From the NCBI RefSeq assembly GCF_000003815.2, contig NC_049979.1:19974291-20038290 (forward strand): a DNA stretch of 64,000 bases. The letters are read 5' to 3'. Position numbers and translations under genes: made by a program. The notes beneath the pieces are model-generated. The model searched no databases. It had not been told where the DNA came from and saw nothing but the letters and a program-made list of their open reading frames with translations. Shown one piece after another: positions 1 to 13,856 of this stretch. This DNA is from Branchiostoma floridae. Taxonomy: Eukaryota; Chordata; Leptocardii; Amphioxiformes; Branchiostomatidae. Each line of letters begins with the position of its first letter. Within the stretch, counting starts at the first letter, position 1.

Positions 1-3000
1 AGGAGAAGGATGTATCTCGGTGGTGTCAACTTGGTCAGCACTAAGTTGAGCAAATTTACAGAAGGGTTTGAACTGACACCTACACTGCCAAACACACTTT
101 ACACCCCAGCATTCTATCCGCATGTAACGCAAACCCAACCCAAAACAGCTTTCATTTATCTCCTTTTCACGGCCTCTTTGATCTACACATACCCTGTGTT
201 GAATCAATTTTCATCAGATGATCAACATGCAAGAGTCAATAAAGCAATAGACTCCATTATATAAATATGCAATATCAATTAGTCTTACTTTCATTAAACT
301 GGACTAGAAAAAGTCTGAAACAACTTTGAACTCAAATCAATAGTTCCTGATTTGTACAAAATAGATGCTAACCAAAGTTTTGCAGTGATTAAAAGACACA
401 TTCCCTTCTTTGATACACAAACTTTAACTAGTTTAAGACTCTGCAGTGCTACACATGTATTTCCAAAAGTACTCATTATTAGGGACATTACAATTTTCAA
501 AATGTCTTTGAAATTGGAAATCTAGAAACTGTAAGTAAAGCAGTGTATATGAAGATGCATTCATGGAAACTTTGGAACACTTCAAAGTTCACACATTTTA
601 CAAAATATCAAATATTTAATTTGTTAAAACAATATTGATTTGCCAGGGATGGAGTCACTGATAGGGGGAAATGGGGACAGGACTGTTTGCTTGTGTGTTC
701 ATGCATGCAAGGGACAAGTGGGATAAAAGCTAGGAAGTGGACAGAAGTGTGCTGAAGGGTCATCAACCTCTACTGACCATTGGATGGACATAAATGGTCA
801 TGAGTGGACAACAGAGGTCTTGCTGAGTCAACTGGATTGTTGGGTTTCAATCTTTCAAAAAACTTTCTGAAACAATACTACATTTTATCTCATTTGTATC
901 ACTTTTTAACGAAGTTGTCATCAAATTGATAACAATGATATAAAGATATGGCTTGAATGGAAAAGCAATGTCTGTATATTCTAAGATACAGTACAGGTAT
1001 TTTAGATATGTATAACAAGAAAGCTGAGCCGAAAGTTTCAATATACCAGGTGTATCCTGTAGCAGTTCCAGTCAAGTAATGCCGACAGAATTTGATCAGC
1101 ATATACCCTGGATTTCATCTATTGAAAGTTAACAACTGCTCTTCACAAGGTATGAAAGCTAAATTTTGGTCAGCGAGGTTGAAAATGTAGGGTGTAAAAG
1201 GATGTTGGCAACGAAAGATGTCAAAAAATTATGGTAGGGGATGGTAAGAAGCTTGTTTGTCTACACCCAGTGTACCCATATTTCATCATAAATATAATGG
1301 GTAACCATTCAATTTCCCTGTTTTTAGAAGTATGTAAATGTGGATTCATGCATGTATTCACATCAACAGCCTTCACATTCTATATATGTAAATTTGGACA
1401 GTCAGTATTAGTAAAGTATACTGTCAGTGACAGGGGGCCAATACACATAGTCCAGCAAGATCTGTTGGTAGACTGTCTAGTGGGACTCCTGGGAGAGACA
1501 AGGTAGTCTAATGGACCTCTTCAACCTAGAAATGGGGTCAGCATGAAACTTGACAAAATGGGTCTCCTCCTCATGTGTCACCTCCTACTGACTCTATCAA
1601 TTACCACCTGTCATCAGTCCACCCACCTTTGGTAACTAACATCTCCCAGGTATAATCCATGGGTCTCAATAACTCTGGAACCTACCATCCTTGGCTGCAA
1701 CAATACAAAGACAACCTTAAAAGCATCATTTTAAGCTCTCGAGGCTTGAAATCTATCAGACAAGAAATCTGAATGGTACAGAGGTGTTGGAGCAAAGAGA
1801 AAGGTTTTTGATGAGAGGTATAATTGATTATGGACTGTATTTACTGCACACTATGACTGAAAACTGATCTGTAGGGGCTCTTTCAGGGTTACCTGCTGAC
1901 ATGGTGGTCTGTAGGGGCAATGTTTGCAAACAGATCTGCAAAGAAAACAAGCAGACATTGGCAGTGGCAACCACCTGGGGTAAAAAAGAGTAATAAATCT
2001 GCAATAGCGCTACCTGGCACAGGCACCTGGCACATGTTGAACTTCGCAGGTGGAGCACCTGTTGTTACAACATGTACCACTTGTTGTGTGCTGACCTGAA
2101 ATTTTCACCCATAACTTGATCTTAACCTGTTGCCAACACAAGCCTACATCGCTACACAGTCTGGCTGCCGAGTGAAGGCCTTTCTTGCATAAATCCATTA
2201 AGTCTTTACCGTCCTGTACCCAATATATATCTGTCTGGGAATGAATAACCATGAACTCAGTGGGGTGGGAATGGGTAACCCTACCCCTGGTGGGGAACTA
2301 GACAATACAGGGTTCGGCCCTTTACATTCACCTGTTTCAGAATGGATCAGTGGATCGGTTGCAGTCAGTTGGGGCAACCGTATTTTTGTTCAAGTGGCTT
2401 CTACAGAACTTACAACTGTCCTAATAAGCCCCCAGCATTCAGGACCAACAGGGGGACAGAAAGCCCATTCTCTGCTCAACCACTTTTCTGGGGATCCCCT
2501 TTCCCCATTAGCTAACTATGGGTGACAAAGTCATGGTGGATCTCTGGCAATAAAATATATTAGAAGTTCAGATACAAGCATGTTGTAACAGCTAACCTGG
2601 CATCACCCTAACACTTGTACAGGCCAGGATAAGAACTTTCAGCCACTTGATAGAGATCAAAAGCGGCACAAAACACTTGTTCAGAAAGCCGAAATCACAT
2701 TAAGGGCTTCAGAAACAAGACCCTGGGTTCACAGGGGGACAAAGAATAGAACCAACTCTGTTGCGAACACATCCATTAGCCCTCGCAATGGGCCAAAAAC
2801 AACAAAATGAAGAACAAAATGTGGGACCGTTGGGAAAAACGCCAGTTAAGTACACTTGTTGTCATTAACATTTAACAGGGGTGGAACAGATGTGTGTGAC
2901 ACTTGTAAAGGCTTCTCCAGATCAACGTTTCGATGTTTAGAAAGTCAGGAAATTTTAACCCAAACAAAAACAACAGCCTATTGACAGGGGTATCCATGTT

Positions 3001-4268
3001 GACACCAGTAAGTAGACAGACTGACATCAATAGGAACAATGGTACTTTGCCCTTGTCTTTTTCTTTTTTTACCCCTGAAAATAATGCTTCACAGGAAATT
3101 AACACTTGGCTTCAGACAAAAAGCAATGGCAACAATCTAAATGAAAATGATTTATGACAAATATGTTTATACAGTAACTTACACATTGTTGTGTTGTGCA
3201 ACTCAAAATTAATGTGTCAATAACGGAGAAATGCAAAACTTCATCAAGCTAGACAAACAAATACTTATGAATAATTGTAATTCTGATATACATTTTTTTG
3301 TACTACATAAAAAAAGGAACATGTACTTGTCATGTCTTCTGAACTTCACCAGTAACTTTGACTACCGGTAATAAAGTCCTTTACTTCTTGACCTATTTTG
3401 CTGCTGGACTAAGTCTGACCTCTGGCAGAATCCCTGGAGATAGACAAGTGTTTCACAAGGATTCCTGCCATGTTCCTTATGAAGACTGACAGCACAGCTG
3501 TTTTGGGTTGTTCTATATACACACTGGCAGTGGGCGTGGAACAGACCTACCCTGGGAGCCTGACTCAACTTGTCTCAAGTATCTGGGCTTTTCCCTGGAT
3601 TTCATTATGTCTATATATGGCTGACAGTTTCAACATCTTAATTCTTCTTCACATAATGCACAACACTAGCTGCAGGCATCACATTATTACTCCAACAGAA
3701 TTTAAGAAAATAAACATCATCAAACATTTCTGTTGGGGAAAATGGTGACCTTGTCAGAGACTTAACAATGTTTGGCTTAAAATGGATTGTGTGTAGCCTA
3801 CTCTTAGTAAATTACAAACTATACCCTCACAAGAATAAGACCAAGCACTACAAATAGTACAATATGGTTAGAGACAGGGTCTACTTCAAAGAGTTGATTG
3901 CATGTTGACGTCTGACAATGTTGTGATGTTTTGGGAATAGAAATTAAATAAAAAAAGGTCTCTTTTTCATTTCTACTTGTTAATTAAAACAAAATTAATC
4001 TGTAATCACATAGTTTGTTTCCCTATAGATAACTGTATAACACAAAGTTACTGGAATAAAGCATAATAAGCTGCACTGCCTATGCAATCCCTTGTCTTCA
4101 TACAATCATAGATGATATCTGTTTAATTACTGCATCTGGATAATCCCTAGCTGACACCTTCCTCGTGACGTCTCATTATGTTCTTCAGTTTTATCTGATG
4201 ACAAAACAAAACATTGCAGACAAGTTGTAATTGTAATGACAGTCAAAACAATACACATCTCATCAATT

Positions 4269-4368
4269 NNNNNNNNNNNNNNNNNNNNNNNNNNNNNNNN
4301 NNNNNNNNNNNNNNNNNNNNNNNNNNNNNNNNNNNNNNNNNNNNNNNNNNNNNNNNNNNNNNNNNNNN
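4269..4368. other. Assembly gap (100 N)
   Basis: A run of 100 N, a conventional placeholder for a gap of unknown size. The flanks do not repeat each other. Confidence 0.99.
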
Positions 4369-5267
4369 GGAGTGGTAAGAAAAGTTCATCATGAGGTTAC
4401 TGTTGATGGAGAATAATCATCCCCGACCAGGTCAGACAGTACATCACAATAGTGACCGGTTGCCAAACTTCTAAAAATAGATCATTATAATGATAATAAG
4501 ATCTGGGCACACAAACAGATCAAGGGAAGAAAATGGTGTTTTCGCTGGAAAGAGGCATTGAGAAACCCCATTCCTTTGTGCGCTTCATTCAGATTTTTCA
4601 ATGCCACTTTAAATTTCAAAGCAGTCGTTGTTCTATTTTGGGAAAGAATGGCCTGATCACTCAGGTTTAGTATGATCTGGGATTTATTAAAACATGGCAC
4701 AAAAATGTAAACTATTCAGGGCAACGGATATGCACTTCACTAAATCACAGCAACAAAGGCATATACTAGTACATGAAATTGGAGGGTAGTCATTGTTTTA
4801 TAACCACAATAAAACAAATAGTCCCAACCACCACATGGTCAGGATGGCAGCTATTAGGAGTTGTCAAAACAAAAGCATTTCTTACAATGTATAATGATTT
4901 TGTTATGTATTTTCCAATCATTAATCATTCATACCAAAACATGTGCAGACTGACATGGCACAAAGCACTATTACCAGTGCTCTAGCCCTTTGTGAGTAAT
5001 ATGGCCATACACAAACCCCCCACGGGTTCCCTAACCCAACAGCTGGCAAAGGGGTGTGAAGTACGCAGTGCCACTTTTACAACAATCCCATTATAACAGT
5101 GATGTCTGGCACGTTTATGATCTTCAGAGTCTGTCTATTGTAACTTAGCAAGCTGGTGCTAAGAGTCTTTATGGTTATGTAATGTATTGCACAGTGAAAC
5201 ATGTATTCCACTTGGTGGTTGAGGTGGTATTGCAAGCTGTGCATGTGATGGCAACAGGTCTGCATGT

Positions 5268-5367
5268 NNNNNNNNNNNNNNNNNNNNNNNNNNNNNNNNN
5301 NNNNNNNNNNNNNNNNNNNNNNNNNNNNNNNNNNNNNNNNNNNNNNNNNNNNNNNNNNNNNNNNNNN
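5268..5367. other. Assembly gap (100 N)
   Basis: A run of 100 N. The flanking sequences are different, so nothing suggests a false gap here. Confidence 0.99.
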
Positions 5368-8300
5368 CTACATTTAGCATGAATATGAACGAAACTTCCA
5401 TTAGAACATTTGTGGACTATGTATGGGTGCAAAGTATCCATTAAACAGAGGGTTTGGAAGACAATATCTTCCTCAGATTCCTACAGCATTCCAAATGGTC
5501 CCCTCTGATATTCCTCAGCATATGGGTGAGGTTTCCCAACTTCCAAACAAGGTTAGGGATCAAGGGGACCTTCCATAAACTGGAAATGTCACCTGTCCAT
5601 GTAATGACTAGTTCCTTATGCTTTCCACATGGTAGCATGCTTCTGAGTCATTAGTAGAGTCTCTTGGGATCATATTGTAACATAAATTTTACGTCTTTAT
5701 ATCTATTGTAGAATATATTGAATATACACAGTAAAATTCATTTTAAAAAATGGTAATTACCAATGCCTTCAATATCTTTTCTACACCCTTTTACCTTAGG
5801 TCATAAAGCCGTGTACAAACAGGTTATAAGGACCATTTAAAGTGATTATCATCTTTGTCAGATAGTTTAACAAGGTACTTGATGAAAAAAAAATTCCAAG
5901 AAATCTACCTTAAGATACCAAATTGCCCCCAAATTTTTCCTTTGTTTGCCAAGCTTCAGAAATATTTGCAATGTCCATAATCCGCTTTACCTGAGGCGTG
6001 GCAAGTAGGTCACCTCTGTTTGGCCATTGCCTGCGTTTTGTATGAGGGATCTCTGGTAACCATTAGTCCAGAATACACATAGAACCACAGAGAAAATCCT
6101 TCAAGTTATGACAGAAACAGGACAGATCCAACAGAGCATGAATGCATGACACAAACAACCTTAACATCCTTCAGATGCACTGTTTGAGCAGTGCTAGTTG
6201 GCAGTCCAGTAAGGCCTGTGCACTATTCCTGTTGGCAGATACTAATGTACTCCTCAAACAAAAACGGGGTAGACAAACATAGTTTAAGTGTAGACCCTTA
6301 GCATGCTTCGACTGTCCCCAAGCCTAATTACCAGGACTGCACGCAGACATCCTTTTGAAAGAAGACCTTCATGATTGAATTGATGAGATAAACGAATATA
6401 ATTAAATATAGTAGTAAACTGTCTCTGGCTTAAAATTCTTTTGTGTAACCAGTTAGTCACAAAGATAGCAAGAGAGGGGTAACAAGCATTAGGATCAGGA
6501 ATGTGGCATGCAGGCAGCAAACAAGGAGGCCATCCTTGCATACCTGGATCTCCTCAGAGATGCAGGCATGCTGCAAAGTGAATAGTTAAGAGTCCATGGA
6601 GGGCCATGTATGTATGTATACCACATATCATCTTGTATGTGGTCTGGGACCTCTGGTGATGAAACAGATGCCTCACATACCCTTTCACTGAAGACGGATG
6701 AAAGAGAAGATATGCAATAATGGCAAAATTAATAACTTGTCAATGAAACTGCACCAAGATCTGCATAATGTTTCGAGATTTTGTGCAAAAGAAATATCGG
6801 TAATAACTCTTGTAGTAATGTACAAATTGATATCAACGTAACAGAAGAGACTTTTTCTACTTGTATATATCTATACAATTTAGCTTTTCAAAATTTATTC
6901 TTTAAAGGTCTGAGTCGATTCAATGCTCATATTCTCTTACCTCTTCTGGTAGAATATTCAATGAATGACCTACTCATAATAGACATCTTTGTGCCCTGGC
7001 TGAGGAAACTATTTTACTGTAACAGTGTTACAGGGTCAGACTGCTGTGGAGTGACATCAGGAGATAGTGCAAGGATACCAGTGGTCAAATATAGTCAGAG
7101 GGAACCCCATAGAGAACTCAAGAGCATGTGCCTGGGACCACACAGTGTATCAGCAGGACTATGAACAGGCTATTGATGGAAAAACAAGGCCCTGTGCAGG
7201 GAAGGCTGGAATTCTTCACATTTTCCATGAATGAAGCAAGCCAAATGCTTTAGCTATAAAACATCTTACAGGAGAGTATGTCTGGCGTAACTAAACAGCG
7301 TGCCCAAAGTTTACGATACCACTTTGAGGTTTAGTCACCTTGAACCAACAGGTTTCTTCCAGGGCAAGCTGCCTGACAGTGACACCTACATTTGGCAAAG
7401 TGTCAGAAGTCACATCACAAGGCTACAAGGCTTACAGCAGACTGAAATCTGATCCACATCTTTCAGCAGGTCAGCAGCCAGGTTCTTCAGAGAGCTGCCA
7501 GTTCCATCATTACCTCACACTGATGCTATATAAGCAGTTCCCTATTTACCCTTGTACAGTTGGCATTTGTAGGACAGAAGGTCTCTTTGGTAAAGTGCAG
7601 CTGTAACATGTCTGTATCAACAGTGGAAGGAGAAAAGTCACACATAGTTCAGTGTATAACTATGTACAAGATCCAGACCTGCCCAGGAGCTAAGACAAGA
7701 TCTTTAAATGTCTGGCAGCAGCTGGGAGATAGAGATAAGAATCTTAAAGAGTATTGAGGAGGATGTCTTGAGGTCAGGATGCCCCTAAGACCCTGGGAAG
7801 TGATTTCCAGATTTTGTAAGTCTCCCAGGCAGCAGAGGTTCAAGGTCTGGAGAACAACATGGTCTGTAGGTCAGCTGGGGGAATGGAAAGAATCTTAACT
7901 TTTACACTACTTCCTGTCAGATCTATCCAGAGGGTCAGACAGAGTGAAACCTAGCACTATGTACTGGAGCAATTCTAAAGACTGTGGGTGTTAGAGAGGA
8001 CAGGGGACGAATTGGGGTAGTAGCATTTTGAAGTTTAATTTGGCTGAAGTTTGATTTGGCTGAAGTTTGATTCCTGCGTCTTAGAATATGTGTACAATGT
8101 ACTTGCACCCTTGAAGACATAAGACACTGAGTTTGATCCTATCAAATGGACCAAAGACCTTCTGCGGCACCTTGATGGGGGGTTGTCTTCAATATGTGCC
8201 AAGAAAGCATCCAGGCTTTCAGAAAGAGTGTCAGTGCAATATCTGCTAACAGATGACAAAAGGGTACGCTATATTTGCCATGGCACATATGCAACACTGC

Positions 8301-8803
8301 ATTTACACAATTGCTGGCTTTGTATCTTGATGACAGATCAGTAGTTCATCTTCTGATGATAAAATTTCCAAACTGACATTTTCTTTGAGGAAAGTCACAG
8401 ATACTTATTAACTTTGGGGTATACACATGTATCTACACAATCTAATTGTGTTGAATAGAGATACAGGGATAGGCAATTACTCAGTCCAAAAATACTATCC
8501 TTATTTGAATTTTGTTTTTTACTTTTTTATGCACCAGGCTACTTTTGCGATATCAAAAATCTTCAACAAAACCCCAACACAAGCTTTTCATATAAAGACA
8601 AATATTAATCTAGATGCTTTGACAGCAATGTTGCCTTATTTCCTAGTCATTTAACCTTCTGAAATGTATTGTACATTTAATTACCAATAATGAGGCTGAG
8701 GAACATCCCAAACCATTTCTGCTATTTACTCGGTGTAAAAACAACTTTGCGACTCATTTCATGTGCTAATTTATCCTGGAACTGCCTTTGAATCTAACAG
8801 GTC

Positions 8804-9117
8804 TTCAATCACCTAATCTTACTCCAAACAATGGTTCCCGTGATTAGGCCATATGAAGAGTGGGCACCCTTAAGAGCATCATTACTCCAGCCCATAAACA
8901 TACCCCAGGCTNNNNNNNNNNNNNNNNNNNNNNNNNNNNNNNNNNNNNNNNNNNNNNNNNNNNNNNNNNNNNNNNNNNNNNNNNNNNNNNNNNNNNNNNN
9001 NNNNNNNNNNNTTCATCACCTAATCTTACTCCAACAATGGTTCCCGTGATTAGGCCATATGAAGAGTGGGCACCCTTAAGAGCATCATTACTCCAGCCCA
9101 TAAACATACCCCAGGCT
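8804..9117. repeat. Gap flanked by the same about 105-bp sequence (probable false gap)
   Basis: The 100 bases of N at 8912-9011 are preceded at about 8804-8911 and followed at 9012-9117 by the same sequence, both ending in CCCATAAACATACCCCAGGC. The copies differ only by single-base indels (TTCAATCACC against TTCATCACC, and CCAAACAATGG against CCAACAATGG). The pattern fits two contig ends that overlap but were not merged, better than a biological duplication. Confidence 0.85.
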
Positions 9118-10074
9118 ATATTCCTGTATGTCTGAACAAAGGGTGAAACTAAGGTCACCTGGCATCCTTCCCTACTGCTTTAAACAATAAACATTGCACA
9201 TTAAGCTAAACTATATTTGATACATCTCAAGATAAAACAAACAATGCACCTAGATGGAATACACAAAGGTAACTAAATCACAGAAAGCACAGACACCACT
9301 GTTCCCCAGAGACAGGGGCATCACTTAACCTCTTTATTATCCAAATCCTGACAGGTAAACTGGATCAGCAACACAGGTATAGACAAGTGGATTAAGGGGA
9401 TTAAAGGCCAATTTTCTGTCTAGGAGATGACCTTGTTGTATAACATGCATCTGATTTGAACATGTGAAAATTTCCAATATTAATTCTGAATGTAATAAAA
9501 TATTGCAGCCTTAAAAGGTGATCGATTGACAAAGCAAAGCCTATAGGCATCAGACCTGTTATGCTATTTTTATGATGATGACTCTCTTTTTATTTTTAGG
9601 CAGTTTGGTGGGAACTTAGCGAGTCCTTGTTATACCATCACATATTGTTTGTTGTTTTTCTACCAGACAGACTTTACAAGATCACAATTCCATGTCTAGA
9701 TGTTGAGGGGTCAAACCCTGGCATAGAAGGGAAGGCCAGTAGTTCATGGGTCAACTCTCACATAACCACCAGGGAATTTCACAGGTCCAAGGTGCTAGTA
9801 TTTGATGGAAGAGGTCACAGTGTTTACACAAGTTCAGATGTCACAGGCAGCATGGCAAGGGTACCATGCAGGGCAAGGGTACCCGAAAACTGTAGATCTT
9901 GAAACGTTTCACTTTCACAGTAACTTTTCTACCACAAAATATATACCTTTTCCATTGTATTACTATGGTGCTACATAATTGTTGCAACCCTGAACTGAAA
10001 ACACCACAAAAAAATCTTTATTCCCTCCTTTCCATAAAATATAGACCCTGGGAAACAACTGAATTTACAGTATT

Positions 10075-10190
10075 TTTGCTTGGCCCTCCCCCCAAGTAAA
10101 AAAATTTTTGCTAGGCCCTCCCCCTGGCAAAATATTTTTTTGCTTGGCCCTCCCCCCCCTGGCGACCGGCCCTCCCCCCTCGCTAAATGC
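10075..10190. repeat. Short tandem repeat of TTGCTTGGCCCTCCCCC units
   Basis: Three to four imperfect units of a T-rich tract followed by GCTTGGCCCTCCCCC follow one another at about 30-40 base spacing. No gene or transposon end was recognised with them. It lies inside the presumed KIF16B intron. Confidence 0.6.
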
Positions 10191-13100
10191 CGTACGGTCC
10201 CTAATGGAAGCACATGGTAAGGTTTAACATTATCATACTGGGCTAGGTCAGACAACATGGTTTGCTGACGCTAGAGAAGGTAGTGACCTAGGTCGACATT
10301 TCCAACTCCAATAAACCAACTCAGAATTCCTTACTGGAGAGGGGGGGAACGAACCTTCCCACAGAAGAAGAGATGTGGACTATTACACAAAATAGCTGCC
10401 TTGAATAACAAGCAGATGTTTTGTTTTGTCTCAACAAACTGTAAAAGTCAAGCCGTTGGCAAACTACCATGTCATCTGTGTAAGAAGAAAGGAAGGCATC
10501 GGTTTGAATCTCAAAGTAAACTGTTGTGCTTTTTTTCTTCGAGGATGGACACTGTCTCACAGATCATCAGATAACAACATGACTTAACAAATGGAGAGAT
10601 CTGGGGATAAAAGCTAAAAGAAAAAACTACAAATAGACATTTGATATACCTGTTTTCCTTTTCGTCACACTTAACTGTGAAGCTAGAAATAAGCATCCAT
10701 TACCACAACAAGACGTTGCTAAATGAATGCTACTGTTTACCTTACAAACAAGGATGTTGTTTTTTCCAGTACATTTATTCATTGCTAAGTCATCAAGACT
10801 AATTTGAGACTTATGGCCTTTTTCAGCTGGTAAGTAGTCAGTGTGTAAGTAAGAAAGAACAGGTAAAGGTACTGAATGCTACTTCTACCAAGTTACTTTG
10901 GCCTTGGCTGTACTAAAAACCTCAACGAATTTAGCAAATGTAACAACTATCACTTCAATTTGACAATGTTGGCAACCAGATGGCAAATGAACTGAATGGC
11001 CTGGGAGACAAGACATCTCAGCCCCTTTGTGCTCTCATGTCCCCTTGCCTAGGGATATACTTAGACTGGGACAGATGATCTCACAAGCTTTTGTCTGTAT
11101 CCACAAAATGTCTCGTAACCTCAGGTAAAACGTCAGAATAAACATTGCCAACCGAATGCTTCAATGCAACTGCAAAAAAATATAGCCACAGATGTCTTGT
11201 TTTGCTACGTGGTATTCAGAAAATACTGCTGCTTATCTTTTATTTATCTTTTTCTTTCTATTTTAGAGTCAATATGTTCTTCTTACAGCAGTGAGTACAA
11301 ATGGAATGCCAAAAAATATTTGTCTTATCCTGTTTGCAAATCCTTGTGTAAACAGAGGTACCTGGTATTAAGCACCTATACATGTGACTGGGAGGGGTGC
11401 AATGATAACAGAGTTAGGAAATATTTAATTTGGAGGGATGGTCATCTGCCTGGCTATTTGTGCCAGCAATTTGTCTAGTTTTGATCTATATTTACCTAGG
11501 AAAGGACCATTTAAAAGATGGTAAAGAGGTTGGAAGTAATAATGTGATTATAATAATTTATAACTGGTACCACTTGATTTGAGGAAAGTATCACTGAATT
11601 CACTTAGACCTTTATAGGAAGAAGAATTCATTTGTTAGTAAGTTTTGCAAAGAGCTATACAACTGCTTTTGGCACCCCCCGCCTAGTACACATCCTCAGG
11701 ACATAATTAAATCAAGAATACTTTTACCTGACTTTTGCTGACAGTGCCAGACACTAAGATGGCATAAAACACAAACATGTAGCTAAGCCGTACAAACAAT
11801 CATGTCTATTGGCATGTTGTCCTTGAAGATAATGGCAATCAACACCTTGACACAATCTGAACTAAAGAAAGTAGAAAATTTGATTCTACAAAATGTAGGT
11901 CACCTGTTCAAACTTGAAGATAAGATGATTATCCAACATCTAGTACATCTGACATTCAGTACCTTACCTGACCTTTCATTTTCAAAAGAATAGTATGAAA
12001 CTGTGTGGTATTCAGGGCAAACTGTGAATGAAAGGTCATATGGTTGGGGGTAGCAAAGCACACTCCCCATCAAATTTTAAAATTCTCTTTTGCATTGAAT
12101 CGAAATAAGCCATCGTCATTTGTCTGATAGTTGAACGTTATCTACAGCCTAACTGTCAATAACAATCTTAGATAACAAAACCATTCTGTGAATGAAATGG
12201 TAATGTAAGGAAACTCAACCTGGTCAGAACATGTTTACATATAATTAAAAAAATGCTAGTCAAACTTCTGCTGACTTGCCTAGCTACAGGTTCAGCGAGA
12301 CAGCTATAGAAAAAGTAACCAGTGGTCAAAAGAAGTTCAACTACTGTTATACAAGCTTAAGGTAAAGCTTCCTGAGGATTAGTGTTAAATAGGTAGGAAA
12401 GCAGACATTTGACAGTAAGTACTTTGGAATAGGCCAGTTCATCAGATAAGGAAAGTAAATGAGCGCCAACATGTGTTGAATAAGCAAAAGTACAATTAAC
12501 ACAAACCAGGGGTCATGCCTACTGCTGCCAGGCACTTCCAAACATGGGGAATAATTAAAATAATATGTGAAGCTTGTAACACAGAGACTTTTACATGTGC
12601 TAACAGCTGAGGATGCTGTGCGGTTCAGGGTTTGCAAACCAGAAGGGGACGCTGTGCAAAGAATGAAGCTGTCCTCATTAAGTGTGCGGCTACTGGTATT
12701 TGAATTCACTGCAGTATCCGAGCAACATAGAACAGGGTTGTTGCTAGCTATCAACTCACTGGTGTATAGGGCAATGCTCAGGTCAACCAACTCCAACTAA
12801 CATAGCTCAGCACACTCATTTGTAGTGTCATCACTACTCTTTGCTAACCATTAACACAACATTTATTACAGCTGAGGACAGCTTATCTTCTCCACAGACT
12901 GACCTGTCAACAAATTGACCAGGCCTAATATAGAGCGAGTGTCCCTTTTAAGGGCAGTCGTGGCCATACGGAACAAAGCAAACGGAAATTGTAAATACTA
13001 CAATAACATGGTGTGAATTGCTCTTGCATATATGTAAATAATAACCCTTTTTCAAGAATTGGTTGATGAATTCATAATTCAGGCCATTTCGTATGATGAA

Positions 13101-13496
13101 TGACTCAATAAAAGAACAGACATGTCAAGACATGAGACCCTTCAACTCCAAAACCTACATGGATACTTATAAAGGAACTCTACGTTATAGAGGACCACCC
13201 TCCAAAGTCTAGATTACAGCTAAACAGTTAGGTCTTATTTTAGAACATTACCAGACACAATAAACTGTTTCTCCAAGCTTTGTACAAAATTAATCGGCAT
13301 CTAACGAGATAATTCTGCACAGGAATTGGGGGCAAACTAATGAATGGACATAGTCCGGTGAGTTACAACTTAACTCCTCTGGGTTAGTATATTCAAAGGA
13401 TGCCAAGCGTAAATTTCCAGTACATTTTTGGCAGGGGTAGAGTTTCCGTTTGAACCAGCATGGGTTCGTTTGGCAGTTCAGAAGAAAGTTACCAGT

Positions 13497-13856
13497 AAAA
13501 CTGAATCTATTTTCTTGCACTTAATAAAGTTGGAAAGAGTTGGAATCATGTGAGTCAGAAGATTTTGTTATTGTTAGTGTAGACTTCCATGCGTTTGTTG
13601 TGCTTATATTCACAACAACAGTTGATATTCAATCCACGTTGGGAACCTACCTGTTCCTTTGCGGAATAGTTTCGAGTAAAACTAAATCTGTTTTCTTGCA
13701 GTTAGCAAAGTTGGAAAGAGTTTGTATCATGTGTGTCAGAAGATTTTGTTATTAGTGTAGACTTCCATGCATTTGTTGTGTATTCACATTTCACAACAAC
13801 AGTTGATATTCTATCCACGTTGGGAACCTACCTGTTCCTGTGCAGAATAGTCTGGT
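13497..13856. repeat. 181-bp tandem duplication covering the tail and donor of KIF16B exon 3
   Basis: Bases from 13497 and from 13678 repeat each other with a period of 181 bp (shared landmarks GTTGATATTC, CCACGTTGGGAACCTACCTG, TTCCATGC). The right copy contains the last about 25 coding bases and the splice donor of KIF16B exon 3. The left copy therefore carries a decoy exon tail and donor at about 13651. It has point differences, so it is not an assembly echo. Confidence 0.8.

Larger units (their letters stand above)
1..13831 (-). other. Long intron 3 of KIF16B (no further exons recognised)
   Basis: This stretch lies downstream of KIF16B exon 3 on the minus strand. I looked on the minus strand for the next conserved motor segments (the P-loop GQTGSGK region, the SSRSH switch I motif, the DLAGSE switch II motif) and saw none, so the next exons are probably off the left edge or inside an N gap. 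The open frames here are short, lack family resemblance and have no consistent splice context. It contains three 100-base N gaps and a few simple low-complexity tracts. Calling it one intron is inference from the gene to its right. Confidence 0.5.

Noticed and set aside
12347-12796. 149-codon minus-strand open frame
   Set aside because: Inside the presumed KIF16B intron, mixed composition and no match to kinesin or any other family I know.
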